NCBI GenBank assembly: GCA_903813345.2
Contig: CAIIXF020000006.1
Span: forward strand, 7,118,989-7,182,988
From: Owenia fusiformis
Taxonomy: Eukaryota > Annelida > Polychaeta > Sabellida > Oweniidae
Length of the DNA stretch: 64,000 nucleotides
Reading direction: 5' to 3'
The position numbers were made by a program, and so were the translations under genes. The notes beneath the pieces are model-generated. The model ran no database searches. It saw only the letters and a list, made by a program, of their open reading frames with translations, and was not told where the DNA came from. Below are positions 54,301-60,109 of this stretch, in pieces. Numbering within the stretch: position 1 is the stretch's first letter; every line of letters begins with the position of its first letter.

Positions 54301-56622
54301 ATTTAATTTTCCAAGAAATAAAACTATTTCAACAAGAATGATATGAAATTAAGATCAGTGTTCAAGAGATTAGGACTCGTGTGACGTAAAATCATGCAGA
54401 TGTGACAAAATCATGATCAGTCTGACATGAAATCATGACAAGTGTGACATTAAATAGTGACCAGCATGACATAAAATTGTGTCAAGTGACATAAAATTAT
54501 GATCAGTGTGACATGAAATCATGACCAGTAAAATGTGAAATCATAACTCGATTGTGATAATATGGTAAAATGTTTGTGTTCTTTGTTTCCAGGTACTACT
54601 GTAGTTACAACTTCAACAATCACAACATCAGCCCCAAACTCTAGCGTAACCACGACAACTAGCTCAATAGGGGTCAAATCACCCCTACCCCAGCAAGCCA
54701 AACAACCAACCCATGGGACTCACCCTGCTCTAAGCACGGCACCTGGTTCTGGAGCACCTCCCTCACCAGGCCAACGTCTGTCTCATTTTGACCCCCCAGG
54801 GAGTAAAAACAATGCAAATAAGGCAAACTTGACATCAAACATTACCTCAGCGAGCTTGGCCAATTTGGCAAAAGGCGTAGAACATTTATCCAATCAGATG
54901 CAACAGAGCATGCTTCAAGGGGGACCATTCCATAATATACAGATTCAGGGTCAGATCTCGGAGAATGAACAAATGCCCCCAAATAGTATCCCTCCTCATT
55001 CGAGTATCCCCCCAAGTGGGCCCCCAAGTGTTAATAATACCTACGTGAACGCTACAATGTCTATACAGCAGTTGAATATACAAAGTGTGAATAACCCAGG
55101 AGGAATGAGTAATCCTGCTATGCAGGTCCAGCAAATGAACAATGACATAGCGGGTGGTACCGGACCTGGAGGTGGTATGAATGAGCCTCTTCCTGGTCCT
55201 GCCACTGCCCAGGCAAGCCAGATGATGGCTGGAGGCCCCCTCCCTACTAACACTAGTATGTCAATGTCTCAGGCCCAAATGATGAACATGGGGGGAAGCA
55301 TACCAGGCATGGACACTCATGGTATGCAAAGATTTCCAAGTGGCCCCCAAAGTGGGCCTCCTCAGAGTCCATTCGGACAGTATCCAAATCCCCAGGAGGG
55401 CCCCCAATTTAATCCACAACAGCAGTATTCTCAGTTCCCAGGTGATCCAAATATGCCTGGTATGCCTGGCTCTAAACAGTTCCCAGGGGGGCCACATCCA
55501 GGTGGACCACACCCAGGAGGCCCTCATCCAGCAGGACCACATCCAGGAGGGCCTCATCCAGGTGGGCCACAGTATGGTCCTGGGGGGCAACCAGGGGGCC
55601 CAACTCCTACATCTCAACCAAGTCCATTTCCAGTGCCGGCTACCCCCGGACAGAGGTTCGGATCCCCTGAGGTACCACCTCAAAGTGTAACACCAGATCT
55701 AATGTCCATGGGTCCAGTTGGAAGTCCGCCATTTAGAGGTCCCAACCCTGGGGGCCCAGGTGGGGCACCCCCAGGTAAAGGCCGCAGCTCAGGAGTACAT
55801 GTTCAAGCCAAGGCACCAAACACAATAGGATACATGCCTAACCAAGGGGGACCTCCTATGCCTCAGCAAGTCTCAGACCCTGTCAATGTTCGACCAGAAA
55901 TGGAAATGATGAGTAGATATGCAACACCAATGAAGGATCTAGAATCAAAATTGCCAACTAAAAAACTCCAGTATTTCCCAAATGCAAATGATTCTCAAAA
56001 CCATCATGGGGAAATACCTGGTATGAGAATGGCACAGATGCAAGCCATGACACGTCGTGAAATGATGGGCCCTGGTGGACCAATGCCCAGATTTCCAGGG
56101 GCTCCAGGTCCCCCTGGGGAGATGGCAGGTATGATGCCCCGTCACCCAATGAACAGTATGGAGATGATGCAACAGCAGTCAATGATGATGGCGGGCAATC
56201 GTGGCCCGATGTCTTCTATGCAGTATAGTGGGCCACCCGGACCCCCTGGGGGACCTATGATGCAAGGCAGTCAACATATACAAATACAGGGTCAGAATAT
56301 AACAATGCAAGGTCAAGGACCTATGCCCCCTTTAAATCATCCTATGAACCCATCTCAGCTTGCCCAAATGCGTAGTATGGATCCCCAAATGCGTCAAATG
56401 GGCCCAGATTCTCAAATGCGCGGAGGTGGTATGCCAGGTGTTCCTGATCCACGTATGATGAACTCTGGTGGCCCACCTGTGGGAGGCTCTGCTGGCAGTT
56501 ATGGAAATGATCCTGGATTTAATGCCACGTTTCAACAACAACAAATGTATGCTCAGAATACAGCTCGCCAAATGGGACCACAGGGAATGAGTGGTGGCGG
56601 TAATCCAAACTATATGATGTAA
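3291..56622 (+). CDS. CECR2-like DDT/WHIM region fused to BCL9/Legless, 12 coding exons, 1888 aa
   Basis: Joining exons 3291-3315, 24787-24893, 25353-25450, 27148-27253, 27765-27860, 38942-38996, 42929-43116, 43591-43816, 44984-45046, 45387-45658, 51780-54180 and 54593-56622 gives one frame of 5667 nt with every junction in phase and GT..AG borders. Residues about 18-225 resemble CECR2's N-terminus: an SSWDTP start, helical DDT-like segments, a YWYF-type motif at 158-161 followed by RLYKE, then a helical block. Residues 226-322 are an acidic linker with five SUMO-consensus sites. HD1 is at about 373-402, HD2 at 689-717, HD3 at 853-885, basic NLS-like clusters near 1018 and 1064, and an LQYFP motif near 1670. 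In known families BCL9 bridges Pygopus and beta-catenin, and CECR2 binds ISWI ATPases; a nuclear bridge between the two is inference. Alternative: two transcripts that overlap or are alternatively spliced. Confidence 0.85.
3791..3821. repeat. Short perfect hairpin
   Basis: TTTCTATTTCAA and TTGAAATAGAAA form a 12-bp perfect stem around a 7-nt loop. It lies inside intron 1. It is too short for a typical miRNA precursor. Similar wording (TTTCTATGTTTCAAATAAAA) occurs in the longer hairpin at 13776-13852, so the two may be relics of one repeat. Confidence 0.6.
4056..4226 (-). repeat. Dispersed repeat ending in CAGGCCCGTAGCCAGAGGG (minus strand)
   Basis: Read on the minus strand it starts CAGGCCCGTAGCCAGAGGG and has G-runs at both ends around an AT-rich centre. 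Start motifs of the CAGGCCCGTAGCCAG kind recur in many invertebrate genomes as ends of non-autonomous DNA transposons; that is from memory. Overlapping open frames in both directions are a by-product of the G/C runs. Confidence 0.5.
4590..4790 (+). repeat. Diverged copy of the core of the 17878-18658 MITE
   Basis: GATCTATCATTAAATTAA, TTTTAGATCAATAA, GGGAAAACCA and TTCTAAAATATTGTT occur in the same order here and at 18310-18450. The terminal TAGAGGTGTAACTC repeats were not found around this copy, so it is an old or truncated family member. Confidence 0.65.
4967..5135. repeat. Iterated palindromes CAGCGCTGT / CAGTACTG
   Basis: The 9-bp palindrome CAGCGCTGT occurs at 4967, 5049 and 5101, interspersed with CAGTACTG and ACAGTGCTG variants. 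CTGTTTTTACAGCGCTGT is repeated about 52 bp apart. The stretch could form several alternative stem-loops. No function can be assigned. Confidence 0.6.
7516..7721 (+). mobile_element. 206-bp inverted-repeat element with TCATG duplication
   Basis: The ends are CAGTGATCTCC and GGAGATCACTG, perfect inverted copies. TCATG flanks both sides (7511-7515 and 7722-7726), consistent with a 5-bp target duplication. The body has GGTGGGTGCAA repeats. A related, reverse-oriented copy lies at about 26460-26667. Non-autonomous. Confidence 0.7.
8285..8655 (+). repeat. Promoter-like dispersed repeat, copy 1
   Basis: A ~370-bp module with a CAGAGT...ACTCTG hairpin at its left edge, an ATTGG, a full CRE palindrome TGACGTCA (near 8503), TATAAAG (near 8525), ATTGGCGCGG and a terminal AAGAGTGAAGACGGAGCTCT...CGAATGCAAAGG followed by GTATGT. 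Copies: 8752-9022, 29162-30727 (interrupted), 28105-28162 (3' end only). It looks like a promoter plus first exon with a donor site, or the control end of a retroelement; which one is not decided. Confidence 0.7.
8752..9022 (+). repeat. Promoter-like dispersed repeat, copy 2 (diverged)
   Basis: It starts inside the family (lacking the left hairpin) at CCTGTGATAGTCCAGGTCAT, keeps ACCAATCAGTGAGC, ATGACGTAAG in place of the full CRE, the AAGAGTGAAG hairpin and CGAATGCAAAGG, followed by GTTGTG. Direct orientation with copy 1, about 100 bp downstream, so a local tandem duplication or double insertion. Confidence 0.65.
9023..16275 (+). other. Intron 1, middle part
   Basis: About 7.2 kb of AT-rich intron. 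No exon with splice and phase support was found. It contains the long hairpin at 13776-13852, an OTX-like cluster of GATAATC/GATTA motifs (14310-14350), and old repeat-like wording (AAAGATGTTT / AAAGGTGTTC, about 12780-13010). Frames of up to 106 codons show no recognisable domain. Confidence 0.55.
13776..13852. ncRNA. 33-bp near-perfect hairpin (miRNA-like or MITE relic)
   Basis: Arms 13776-13808 and 13820-13852 are inverted copies with an 11-nt loop. The arms differ only at the centre of the stem (ACATAAGAAC against ACATAGAAAC), so about 32 of 33 positions pair. Size and loop suit a microRNA precursor, but near-perfect pairing is more typical of a small MITE or siRNA source. It lies in an intron in sense orientation. 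Evidence is structural only. Confidence 0.4.
16276..17773. mobile_element. 1.5-kb DNA transposon relic with ATCACACTRCCCTACC ends
   Basis: The left end is ATCACACTGCCCTACC (16276-16291) and the right end GGTAGGGTAGTGTGAT (17758-17773), inverted with one mismatch. A second nested inverted pair is GTACAGGGAGC (16581) against GCTCCCTGTAC (17494). Just inside the left end is the NRF1-type palindrome GCGCATGCGC. No transposase frame remains. A clear target duplication was not established. Confidence 0.7.
17878..18658. mobile_element. hAT-type MITE with 8-bp target duplication
   Basis: The ends TAGAGGTGTAACTC and GAGTTACACCTCTA are perfect inverted copies, and GTGTCATG flanks the element on both sides (17870-17877 and 18659-18666). 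An 8-bp duplication and a TAGAGRTG-like terminus are diagnostic of the hAT superfamily. Internally it has many ACTCGAGT / AACTCGCGAGTT motifs near both ends. No transposase frame. The exact target duplication suggests a fairly recent insertion. Confidence 0.9.
21368..21392. repeat. GTGTC-CTTCGGGACG-GTGACAC hairpin, possible SINE relic
   Basis: The sequence TGTCGTGTCCTTCGGGACGG followed by TGACAC contains nested inverted pairs. GTGTCCTTCGGGACG-like wording is familiar from 3' parts of some invertebrate SINEs, but no tRNA-like head or A/B boxes were found upstream. Low confidence. Confidence 0.25.
23688..24005. repeat. ACAGTAAAAC-ended dispersed repeat, decayed
   Basis: The left end ACAGTAAAATTTGTATAAG and right end ACAGGTTTTACTG are inverted. 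Internal AGAACACATTT / AACACCTCTC wording matches the element at 449-612. It may be two abutting elements, because a second CCTGTCTTATCGAACACC start appears near 23840. Confidence 0.45.
24787..24893 (+). CDS. Fusion gene coding exon 2 (DDT-like region, first part)
   Basis: The acceptor is TTTCAG (24781-24786) and the donor CAA|GTAAGT. It encodes residues 9-44. The segment has SSWDTP followed by a helix and an IPKFSI stretch, which parallels the SWWEVP...LPDFEI spacing of vertebrate CECR2. The exon starts in phase 1 and ends in phase 0. The conserved Trp and Pro-x-Phe mark the start of the DDT-like fold. Confidence 0.85.
24894..25352 (+). other. Intron 2
   Basis: A 459-bp intron, phase 0, with donor GTAAGT and acceptor TTTTTTACAG. 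AT-rich; nothing else recognised. The minus-strand 66-codon frame over it has no recognisable content. Confidence 0.8.
25353..25450 (+). CDS. Fusion gene coding exon 3 (DDT-like helices)
   Basis: The acceptor TTTTTTACAG ends at 25352 and the donor CT|GTAAGT starts at 25451. It encodes EFEFALKEFDD and an amphipathic helix ILINYIFTQLLRFLDEV, and ends in phase 2 with CT, which is completed by A of exon 4. The E-x-E-x-AL...D pattern corresponds to CECR2's EELEAALHRDD segment. Too short to be recognised except in context. Confidence 0.85.
25451..27147 (+). other. Intron 3
   Basis: A 1697-bp intron, phase 2. It contains the reverse copy of the 7516-7721 repeat at about 26460-26667. An exon-like acceptor TATCTTACAG near 26142 is followed by no usable frame. 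Confidence 0.75.
26460..26667 (-). repeat. Reverse copy of the 7516-7721 inverted-repeat element
   Basis: On the minus strand it shares CAAGTGGGTGCAAAATTTTC, a TTGGTCAAAAT core and GGTGGGTGCAAG blocks with 7545-7680. The ends are eroded (CAGAGTCTTCCCAG against ACACAGTG). Diverged and older than the copy in intron 1. Confidence 0.6.
27148..27253 (+). CDS. Fusion gene coding exon 4 (DDT-like region, middle)
   Basis: The acceptor TTTTTTCAG ends at 27147 and the donor AAG|GTAATT starts at 27254. It enters in phase 2 (CT+A = Leu) and ends in phase 0. It encodes LSNFDIVLGELLAKENP, then a basic HRCKFKHLRGDEK, the counterpart of CECR2's FHSYLEDIINYRWE...FQDLPLRTR stretch that leads into the next helix. 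Confidence 0.85.
27254..27764 (+). other. Intron 4, with a solo element end
   Basis: A 511-bp phase 0 intron. At 27434-27470 it carries GGTGGTGACATTTTGCATGT followed by TAATGCCTTG, nearly identical to the right end and flank of the large element at 49247-51208, so the shared piece extends beyond the inverted terminus. Confidence 0.7.
27765..27860 (+). CDS. Fusion gene coding exon 5 (DDT-like region, end)
   Basis: The acceptor TTTCAG ends at 27764 and the donor CTT|GTAAGT starts at 27861; both ends are phase 0 (32 codons). VQILRWLVDYVFD matches the position and pattern of CECR2's VEILHRLCDYRLD, the most conserved helix of the region. The open frame continues past the donor to 28088, but that part is intronic and overlaps a dispersed-repeat fragment at 28105. 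Confidence 0.88.
28105..28162 (+). repeat. 3' fragment of the promoter-like repeat
   Basis: AAGAGTGAATATGAAGCTCT and the following CTTTTAAGAAG...AACGAATGCAAAGG match the right end of 8285-8655. Only about 58 bp remain. Confidence 0.6.
29162..30727 (+). repeat. Promoter-like dispersed repeat, copy 3, split by an insertion
   Basis: The left part 29162-29470 and the right part about 30658-30727 together match 8285-8655, including the CAGAGT hairpin, ACCAATCAGCGAG, GATTGGCGCGGTGAG and CGAATGCAAAGG. Between them lies the 1.2-kb element at about 29471-30657. Copy 1 gives the empty site: GGTTTATTTTAGTTTGAAAG. Confidence 0.85.
29471..30657. mobile_element. 1.2-kb element inserted in the repeat, with (GTCC)n and internal repeats
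   Basis: CCCATCGAAC (29476-29485) and GTTCGATGGG (30617-30626) are inverted. Next come GAAGTTCGGAGGGATATAGG, a (GTCC)n tract (29515-29600), and about four tandem copies of a ~133-bp unit (29890-30440) with AAAATGGCCGCCATTTT palindromes and TGGAGCGATTTTGTTCATAT. About 30 bp lie outside the right inverted motif. No transposase. The long frames across (GTCC)n encode Ser/Val/Arg/Pro repeats and are artefacts. Confidence 0.8.
30829..30860. repeat. Tandem duplication of a ~20-bp unit
   Basis: GCACTTAGACTGCAGGTTTT is present twice head to tail. It lies between the nested repeat and the 20-bp satellite. Small; no function inferred. Confidence 0.7.
31085..33036. repeat. 20-bp satellite, about 97 copies
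   Basis: The unit is AGCTTGTAGAGGAGAATAAT. Period 20 is kept almost throughout, with a few 1- to 3-bp slips (for example 31339, 31511, 32058). Recurrent variants are CTTTTAG, CTCGTAG, TTGTCGAG, AACAATAGATT and AATGATAG. Variant units recur in blocks, which indicates higher-order duplication. On the minus strand it stays open as a Ser/Tyr/Leu repeat (32471-32704), a result of the period and composition and not a gene. Confidence 0.95.
37535..37786. repeat. 34-bp satellite, about 7.5 copies
   Basis: The unit is about TCTTTAAGTTAAACGCTTAC + ATGAGTCAGATACC. Copies differ at TTACATG / TTTTATG / TTATATG and TACC / TACA. The array grades into degenerate AAGTCAAACACCTCT-like units to about 38020. 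TGAGTCA in each unit matches the AP-1 site. Confidence 0.9.
38942..38996 (+). CDS. Fusion gene coding exon 6 (YWYF motif)
   Basis: A 55-bp exon with acceptor CTTCCAG and donor GATG|GTAAGT. It encodes RAINVGQDAFNNTYWYFD and ends in phase 1; the G joins AT of exon 7. The G-x-D...YWYF pattern is the hallmark found at the same place in CECR2 (GALYWYF) and RSF1 (GLMYWY). It lies between an 11-kb and a 3.9-kb intron and would be missed by ORF-length methods. Confidence 0.88.
40341..40361. repeat. (AG)n microsatellite
   Basis: About ten AG dinucleotides in an uninterrupted run inside intron 6. Confidence 0.9.
42110..42258. repeat. ACAGTTAAGCCTGT-ended short inverted-repeat element
   Basis: The left end ACAGTTAAGCCTGT is an imperfect inverted copy of the right end ACAGGTTTCACTGT. 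Size (about 150 bp) and end motif match the family seen at 449-612. Non-coding. Confidence 0.6.
42929..43116 (+). CDS. Fusion gene coding exon 7 (WHIM-like block)
   Basis: The acceptor GATTACAG ends at 42928 and the donor GAG|GTGAGT starts at 43117. It begins LRLYKEAG, aligning with CECR2's TRMYKE directly after YWYF, then has a short basic linker and a helical block (LPDWQTFVKQFRKTSNVNEK, LLHDYLTTELFPLV) that matches the CECR2 EEEWRQVTESFRERTSLRER / LYKLLSEDFLPEI spacing. It ends in phase 0 at residue 225, the end of detectable CECR2 resemblance. Confidence 0.88.
43117..43590 (+). other. Intron 7
   Basis: A 474-bp phase 0 intron between the last CECR2-like exon and the linker exon. AT-rich, no repeats recognised. 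Together with introns 8 and 9 it separates the two protein modules, so it is where a gene boundary would have to lie if the fusion were false. Confidence 0.8.
43591..43816 (+). CDS. Fusion gene coding exon 8 (acidic linker with SUMO-consensus sites)
   Basis: The acceptor TCTACTTCAG ends at 43590 and the donor G|GTAAGT starts at 43817. It encodes residues 226-300 and the first base of codon 301. The early part (AEFLYPETENLEISRD) is probably still tail of the CECR2-like unit. The later part is low complexity and contains VKKE (273-276), VKSE (277-280) and VKNE (285-288), all fitting the hydrophobic-K-x-E SUMO consensus. No bromodomain is present. Confidence 0.82.
43817..44983 (+). other. Intron 8
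   Basis: A 1167-bp phase 1 intron. Near 44825-44905 a CTCTGATTGGCTTGATGAGT + TCAGAGG stretch resembles a worn fragment of the promoter-like repeat. No poly(A) signal with a convincing 3' end, and no promoter-like CpG or CCAAT cluster, was noticed. Confidence 0.7.
44984..45046 (+). CDS. Fusion gene coding exon 9 (short linker exon)
   Basis: A 63-bp, phase 1-1 exon (acceptor TTTTAG, donor CAAG|GTAAAA). It encodes NTPKTETEEAKPEIKSEVKQ. It carries IKSE (315-318) and VKQE (319-322), the last Glu being completed across the junction with exon 10. As it is a multiple of three it could be skipped without breaking the frame, which makes it a candidate alternative exon. This exon and exon 8 are the physical bridge between the CECR2-like and BCL9 halves. 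Confidence 0.78.
45047..45386 (+). other. Intron 9
   Basis: A 340-bp phase 1 intron, AT-rich, nothing else recognised. The exon 10 acceptor is TATACTTCCAG. Confidence 0.8.
45387..45658 (+). CDS. Fusion gene coding exon 10 (BCL9 HD1, Pygopus-binding)
   Basis: The acceptor ACTTCCAG ends at 45386 and the donor CAG|GTAATT starts at 45659. It encodes residues 322-412. The stretch IFVYSTGLANKASESVLNG, then IIEYH, is the HD1 signature of BCL9/BCL9L/Legless (human BCL9 has VYVFSTEMANKAAEAVLKG). HD1 binds the PHD finger of Pygopus. It is preceded by a Gln/Pro-rich spacer. The exon ends in phase 0 and continues directly into KHPLKVSQF of exon 11. Confidence 0.93.
46004..46790. mobile_element. Dimeric MITE with CTATCACACCAAACT ends
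   Basis: The outer ends CTATCACACCAAACTCGTTC and GAACTAGTTTGGTGTGATAG are near-perfect inverted copies. A third copy of the right end, ACTTGTTTGGTGTGATAG, ends at 46401 and is followed at once by CTATATTTTTGCTAACTCGT, a worn left end. So two ~390-bp elements stand head to tail (46004-46401, 46402-46790). The inside is packed with short GTTC/GAAC/ACG words (CGTTC, GAACG), unlike surrounding AT-rich DNA. Confidence 0.8.
49247..51208. mobile_element. 2-kb inverted-repeat element with ~134-bp tandem units rich in AGGTCA
   Basis: The left end ATGTCACCACC...GTGGTGACAT is itself a hairpin and is inverted relative to the right end GGTGGTGACAT. A CGGCGGTTGGCGTC duplication follows the left end. Then about 13 units of roughly 125-140 bp, each with TTCTCAGAAATTCAAATCTG, GATTTGACATTTGACCTTCA, ATGACCTTCTCAAGGTCAAA and AAAATCATCTACATG. 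A solo right end lies at 27434. No transposase. Each unit carries several AGGTCA half-sites. Confidence 0.85.
51780..54180 (+). CDS. Fusion gene coding exon 11 (BCL9 HD2 and HD3)
   Basis: The acceptor TATTTCCAG ends at 51779 and the donor ACAG|GTAAGG starts at 54181. It encodes residues 413-1212 and the first base of 1213. An N/M/P-rich region with an octapeptide array (about MPPNSMGN, 52075-52440) precedes HD2: LTPEQLQRREESLANLRKIQ and then QMLFPE (689-717), the beta-catenin-binding helix, with the Arg-Glu and the hydrophobic Leu/Ile/Leu face kept. A GPGGPPM array (52905-53030) leads to HD3 (MTPAQRDWMKLQQEYYTDKQ, 853 on). Basic clusters RGRGKNSRAK and KRKREN look like nuclear signals. The last third is Ser/Pro-rich. 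Confidence 0.95.
54181..54592 (+). other. Intron 11, with a ~22-bp minisatellite
   Basis: A 412-bp phase 1 intron. At about 54379-54548 it holds around eight degenerate copies of GTGACATGAAATCATGACCA-like units. The donor is GTAAGG and the acceptor TTTGTTTCCAG. Its shortness between two very long exons is typical of BCL9-type 3' gene structure in this locus. Confidence 0.8.
54593..56622 (+). CDS. Fusion gene coding exon 12 (BCL9 C-terminal tail)
   Basis: The acceptor TTTGTTTCCAG ends at 54592; G+GT makes Gly 1213. The frame runs to TAA 56620-56622. Low-complexity Met/Pro/Gly/Gln sequence, with a PHPGG repeat (55490-55570) and a Thr-rich start. KLQYFPN (near residue 1670) after DLESKLPTK matches the conserved BCL9 segment DLSRIIPSEKPSQTLQYFP. 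The final GGGNPNYMM resembles the human BCL9 end GPGNPGNMMF. A KAPNTIGYMPN patch looks conserved but I cannot name its role. The tail is the expected transactivation region. Confidence 0.93.
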
Positions 56623-59500
56623 CAATGCCCAAATTCTGTCATAAACCTCGTAGGAAATACACCACCCGAAATGGAAAATTACCAAGAAATCCTGAAGATT
56701 TCTGTGACCTCATTGATAAAGAACTGAGGTTGAGGTGACCCATAATTGTGGTTTGTGAATGGAGAACAAGGCTGCTGATAGACACACACTGAATGCTCCC
56801 ATATGTACTGTATGACTATTGTAAAAATGTATGCTCCCTAAGCTTCTAGACTACATATGGCTTTATTGGGGTTTCTTGAATATTGAGACATTCAAATATT
56901 TCATTCAAAGAAGAAAGTGTGACGCATGCCAATTTAGAGAAATATCATAACTACTTTCGGTTTACAAGAGAGGAATTAGTGAGGAATATCAGATGAACAT
57001 GAACATGAAATATTGAACAATCCATTGTAAGGAAATTGATTATCCTTTTTTAATCTGCTCAGTCGTAAACATAGCTTTGTATAGATGTCACTCAAAGCAT
57101 GTTTTCACTTTATCTCCTGCTTGTTCCTCTCATGTAGTTTGGATCTCTGGGCTATTTATAAATGAATGGGCAAAAACTTTGAGATGAGTGTACATTTATA
57201 AAAATGAGTGTTAAACGCTAACTTTGATATGGATTAGATTCAGAAGACATCAAAAGTTGAGTGTCATGAACAGGTCCGAGATGAATAAAAAGAATCAGGA
57301 GTGAATATCATTGATGAATATAATTGGTGCACTTAGGTTGCATTAGGTTGTGAAACCGACATATTGTATATAAATAACACTACAGGATGATGTAAACGTA
57401 GTAAATAACCCTAGTAAAATGTAGTATTTTTACTACATAATATTGTACTATAAATAATATTTAATTTTTGTAGAAATTACATATTTTAACAATGTACATG
57501 TATAGTAGAAAAAGTAGGACATTTTGAATTTCTATGCATCTATATAACAACAGTTTGTAGAAAATTGATTCAAACAGTACATATGAATACGGATCAATCC
57601 ATCATGTATATTAAATCTCAAAAATTGTCTATTTTTGGTTTAACATTGAAATAAATAGATAAGTGTCCATTTGTCATAGAACCAATAGATATCATGCAAT
57701 TCAATGTTGGCTTCAATATTTTTGGTTACATTTCAAGCATATTTGCCCTGTGAAAAGCATGTTTTGACGGTTAATACTGGTATCTACTTATTATAGCATT
57801 GCGAAAGTATTATCACTGGTATTAATACAGAAACAAAGACCAACTTTTTGTATTAAAAGCATCTAAAGACCCTGGGGCCAGTTTATTGAATATATCCTAG
57901 AAAAAATGGTTCCAACAGTTATATTTTATTGTATGCTAAGATATATTCTGAAAACTGACCCCTGATATTCTGAGGTAGAATTGAATAATTATATATATTA
58001 TTTGTCCCAGAAACTGGTCCCTGATAATTGAAGTAGAATTACTGAATTAAAGTTACTTAGTTAAGAGTTATATCATGTGGTCACTTTCCTGTTCAGGAAC
58101 CATTAATTTTTATTATCACATCTAACAGATAGATAGATATCTGCTTTGCATAAACGCTGAAAGACATAATCTTTTAATTTATTAGAGTGCAGAATCACTG
58201 AGTAACTCACTATATGATTGATATAGTGTCATTTGACTTATTTACTAGGACATATTTGTATGTGGAAAAACTTAACATGCCACATGTTTTCAAATGTTCA
58301 TGAAAATATATATGTATCCATACATGAACATTGATATTAGGAAAAACATGGTCTAATGATTATATCTTTTGGAATATGAAAATACTGAAAAGGGCCTAAA
58401 CGTCTTTAGCATAAATGATTGGGAGAGTGTGATGTATCTATGATGTTACATTGCCTGTGTGTCAGTGTTTAATCATCTAGCTGTTGCTAACGTGCTATGG
58501 TTTGTAGGTCCTGGATGTGAAGACTAACATCATTATATTAAATAATCAAGGATAACCCTCTCCCATACTGTTTCTAGGAAAATTTAGAAAGGGTAGGGGG
58601 ATAAAATCCTTGATTTTTGGGAGGTGACAAGAACGTAAAGAATATTTCGTAATCCTAGAAATTATTTGAAGAATTCCATTACTAAAGAGACTTTCTTCCA
58701 ATATTAACCATAATGTTGTTTTCTTATTGAGATATTCGTTATGTTTATGCAGGCGAGATACTTTACCTGAAATGAGCAATTGAATAAATGTACTTGAATA
58801 TTTAGAAAATAATGTACAACTAAAAATGTAATAATGACAGCTGCTATCTATTCACTAGTAATATGATATTACATACAGAGTAGTATGTAGACGCAGCAAA
58901 CTTGAAACAGTGAAATCCTTTAAACCATGAATCTATAGATTCATATTTTTTTGAATTTGAACACTGAATTGACATGTATTTAAATTGAATATGAATAATT
59001 TGGTGTTACAAGGTACAGTAGTAAACCTACTGTTTTGAGTATTGCATTGGGGGTTACTTTTTGGTAAACTCACAATGTCTCTGATTTCTGTCTTCAAGCA
59101 TTCAGTGACATCTATATTAGTGCATAAAATGTTCAGGAATTCAAACGCAGCCGTCTTCTCACGTTGAATCATTACAATATTATCAAAGCTTACATCATTT
59201 ATTTCAATTATCAAATGAATAATTTATCAAGTGTTTGAAAATACTTGCTTTGTAATATTCATGTAATGTGAAAAAATAGCATTTTACTGCGAGTAGGCTG
59301 AAATGTATTAATTGAATTGAAAATGTAACATATAGTATTGCATACATGTTTGTAAAGTAAATCCACTTTTACTTGGCTGATTGCGTACAATTGTAAGTAA
59401 CGGTGTATATATGTAATACAAGTATGCAAATATTTTTGTAAGTTTTCAACGAAATAAAACACGTTGTATAAAATATAGAATTTAAATTGTTGGAGTAACA
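56623..59500 (+). other. 3' UTR and downstream region of the fusion gene
   Basis: Unique AT-rich sequence after the stop. AATAAA occurs at 57284-57289 (GATGAATAAAAAG), about 57648 and about 59453. The first would give a ~690-nt 3' UTR; the later ones give longer forms up to about 2.8 kb. No transposon was recognised here, in contrast with the introns. The actual cleavage site cannot be read from sequence. Confidence 0.5.
57284..57289 (+). terminator. Candidate poly(A) signal AATAAA
   Basis: First canonical hexamer downstream of the stop codon, 662 nt after TAA. Downstream sequence is only moderately GT-rich. Competing signals lie further on. Confidence 0.35.
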
Positions 59501-59584
59501 TAAGTAGCTAAGGTGAGGTATGGTGCTTCAGTGAAAGATTGTTATATCTTGTAAATTAAAAAAGGCTGTTAATGATAATTAGTA

Positions 59585-60109
59585 TACTGTACGCCCGGTA
59601 TTATTCGCGAGCTTTAATTTCGTGAATTTTGCGAAAACACGGTTTCGCGGCTATTAAATTTCGCGAATTCTCAAGCTAAATTACTAGTAGATGTACAGTA
59701 ATTGCACTTACCTGATGTCATAGTTGGATCAGATTTACAATAACTGGGATCTTTATCATCGGCAAGCTGCATATCAACTTCTATTATCGCATCGTTAATT
59801 TCGGTCTTATTTTAAAACGAAACCGCAGTTTGAATTCATATTTTGTATTACATGTTGGTGGAAATCATCCAATTATCGCCCAATAACACTAGACGAAACG
59901 TTTTACACAAAACGAAGTGCATGTTGTAGTTCTTCTTACAGATGTAGGAATGGAGGGATCAGAAGTTGACGAAATGCATCAGAGCCCCAGGTAAAAACAA
60001 ATTCCCGGGGATTTAATTGGCAATTTCGCGACGATAATTTTTGCGATTTTAACACCATCGCGAAAAGCGCGAAAGTTAATCGCACGCGAATAATACTGGG
60101 CGTACAGTA
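59585..60109. mobile_element. 525-bp MITE with CTGTACGCCC ends
   Basis: TACTGTACGCCCGGTATTAT + TCGCG at the left is inverted relative to CGCGAATAATACTGGGCGTA + CAGTA at the right: 25 bp with one mismatch. TA at each edge fits a TA target duplication of Tc1/mariner type. Further in, TTCGCGA / TCGCGAAA words recur near both ends. No transposase. Confidence 0.85.

Noticed and set aside
54842-56685. Minus-strand and alternate-frame open frames across exon 12 (up to 140 codons)
   Set aside because: Shadows of the low-complexity BCL9 tail, with no recognisable domain.
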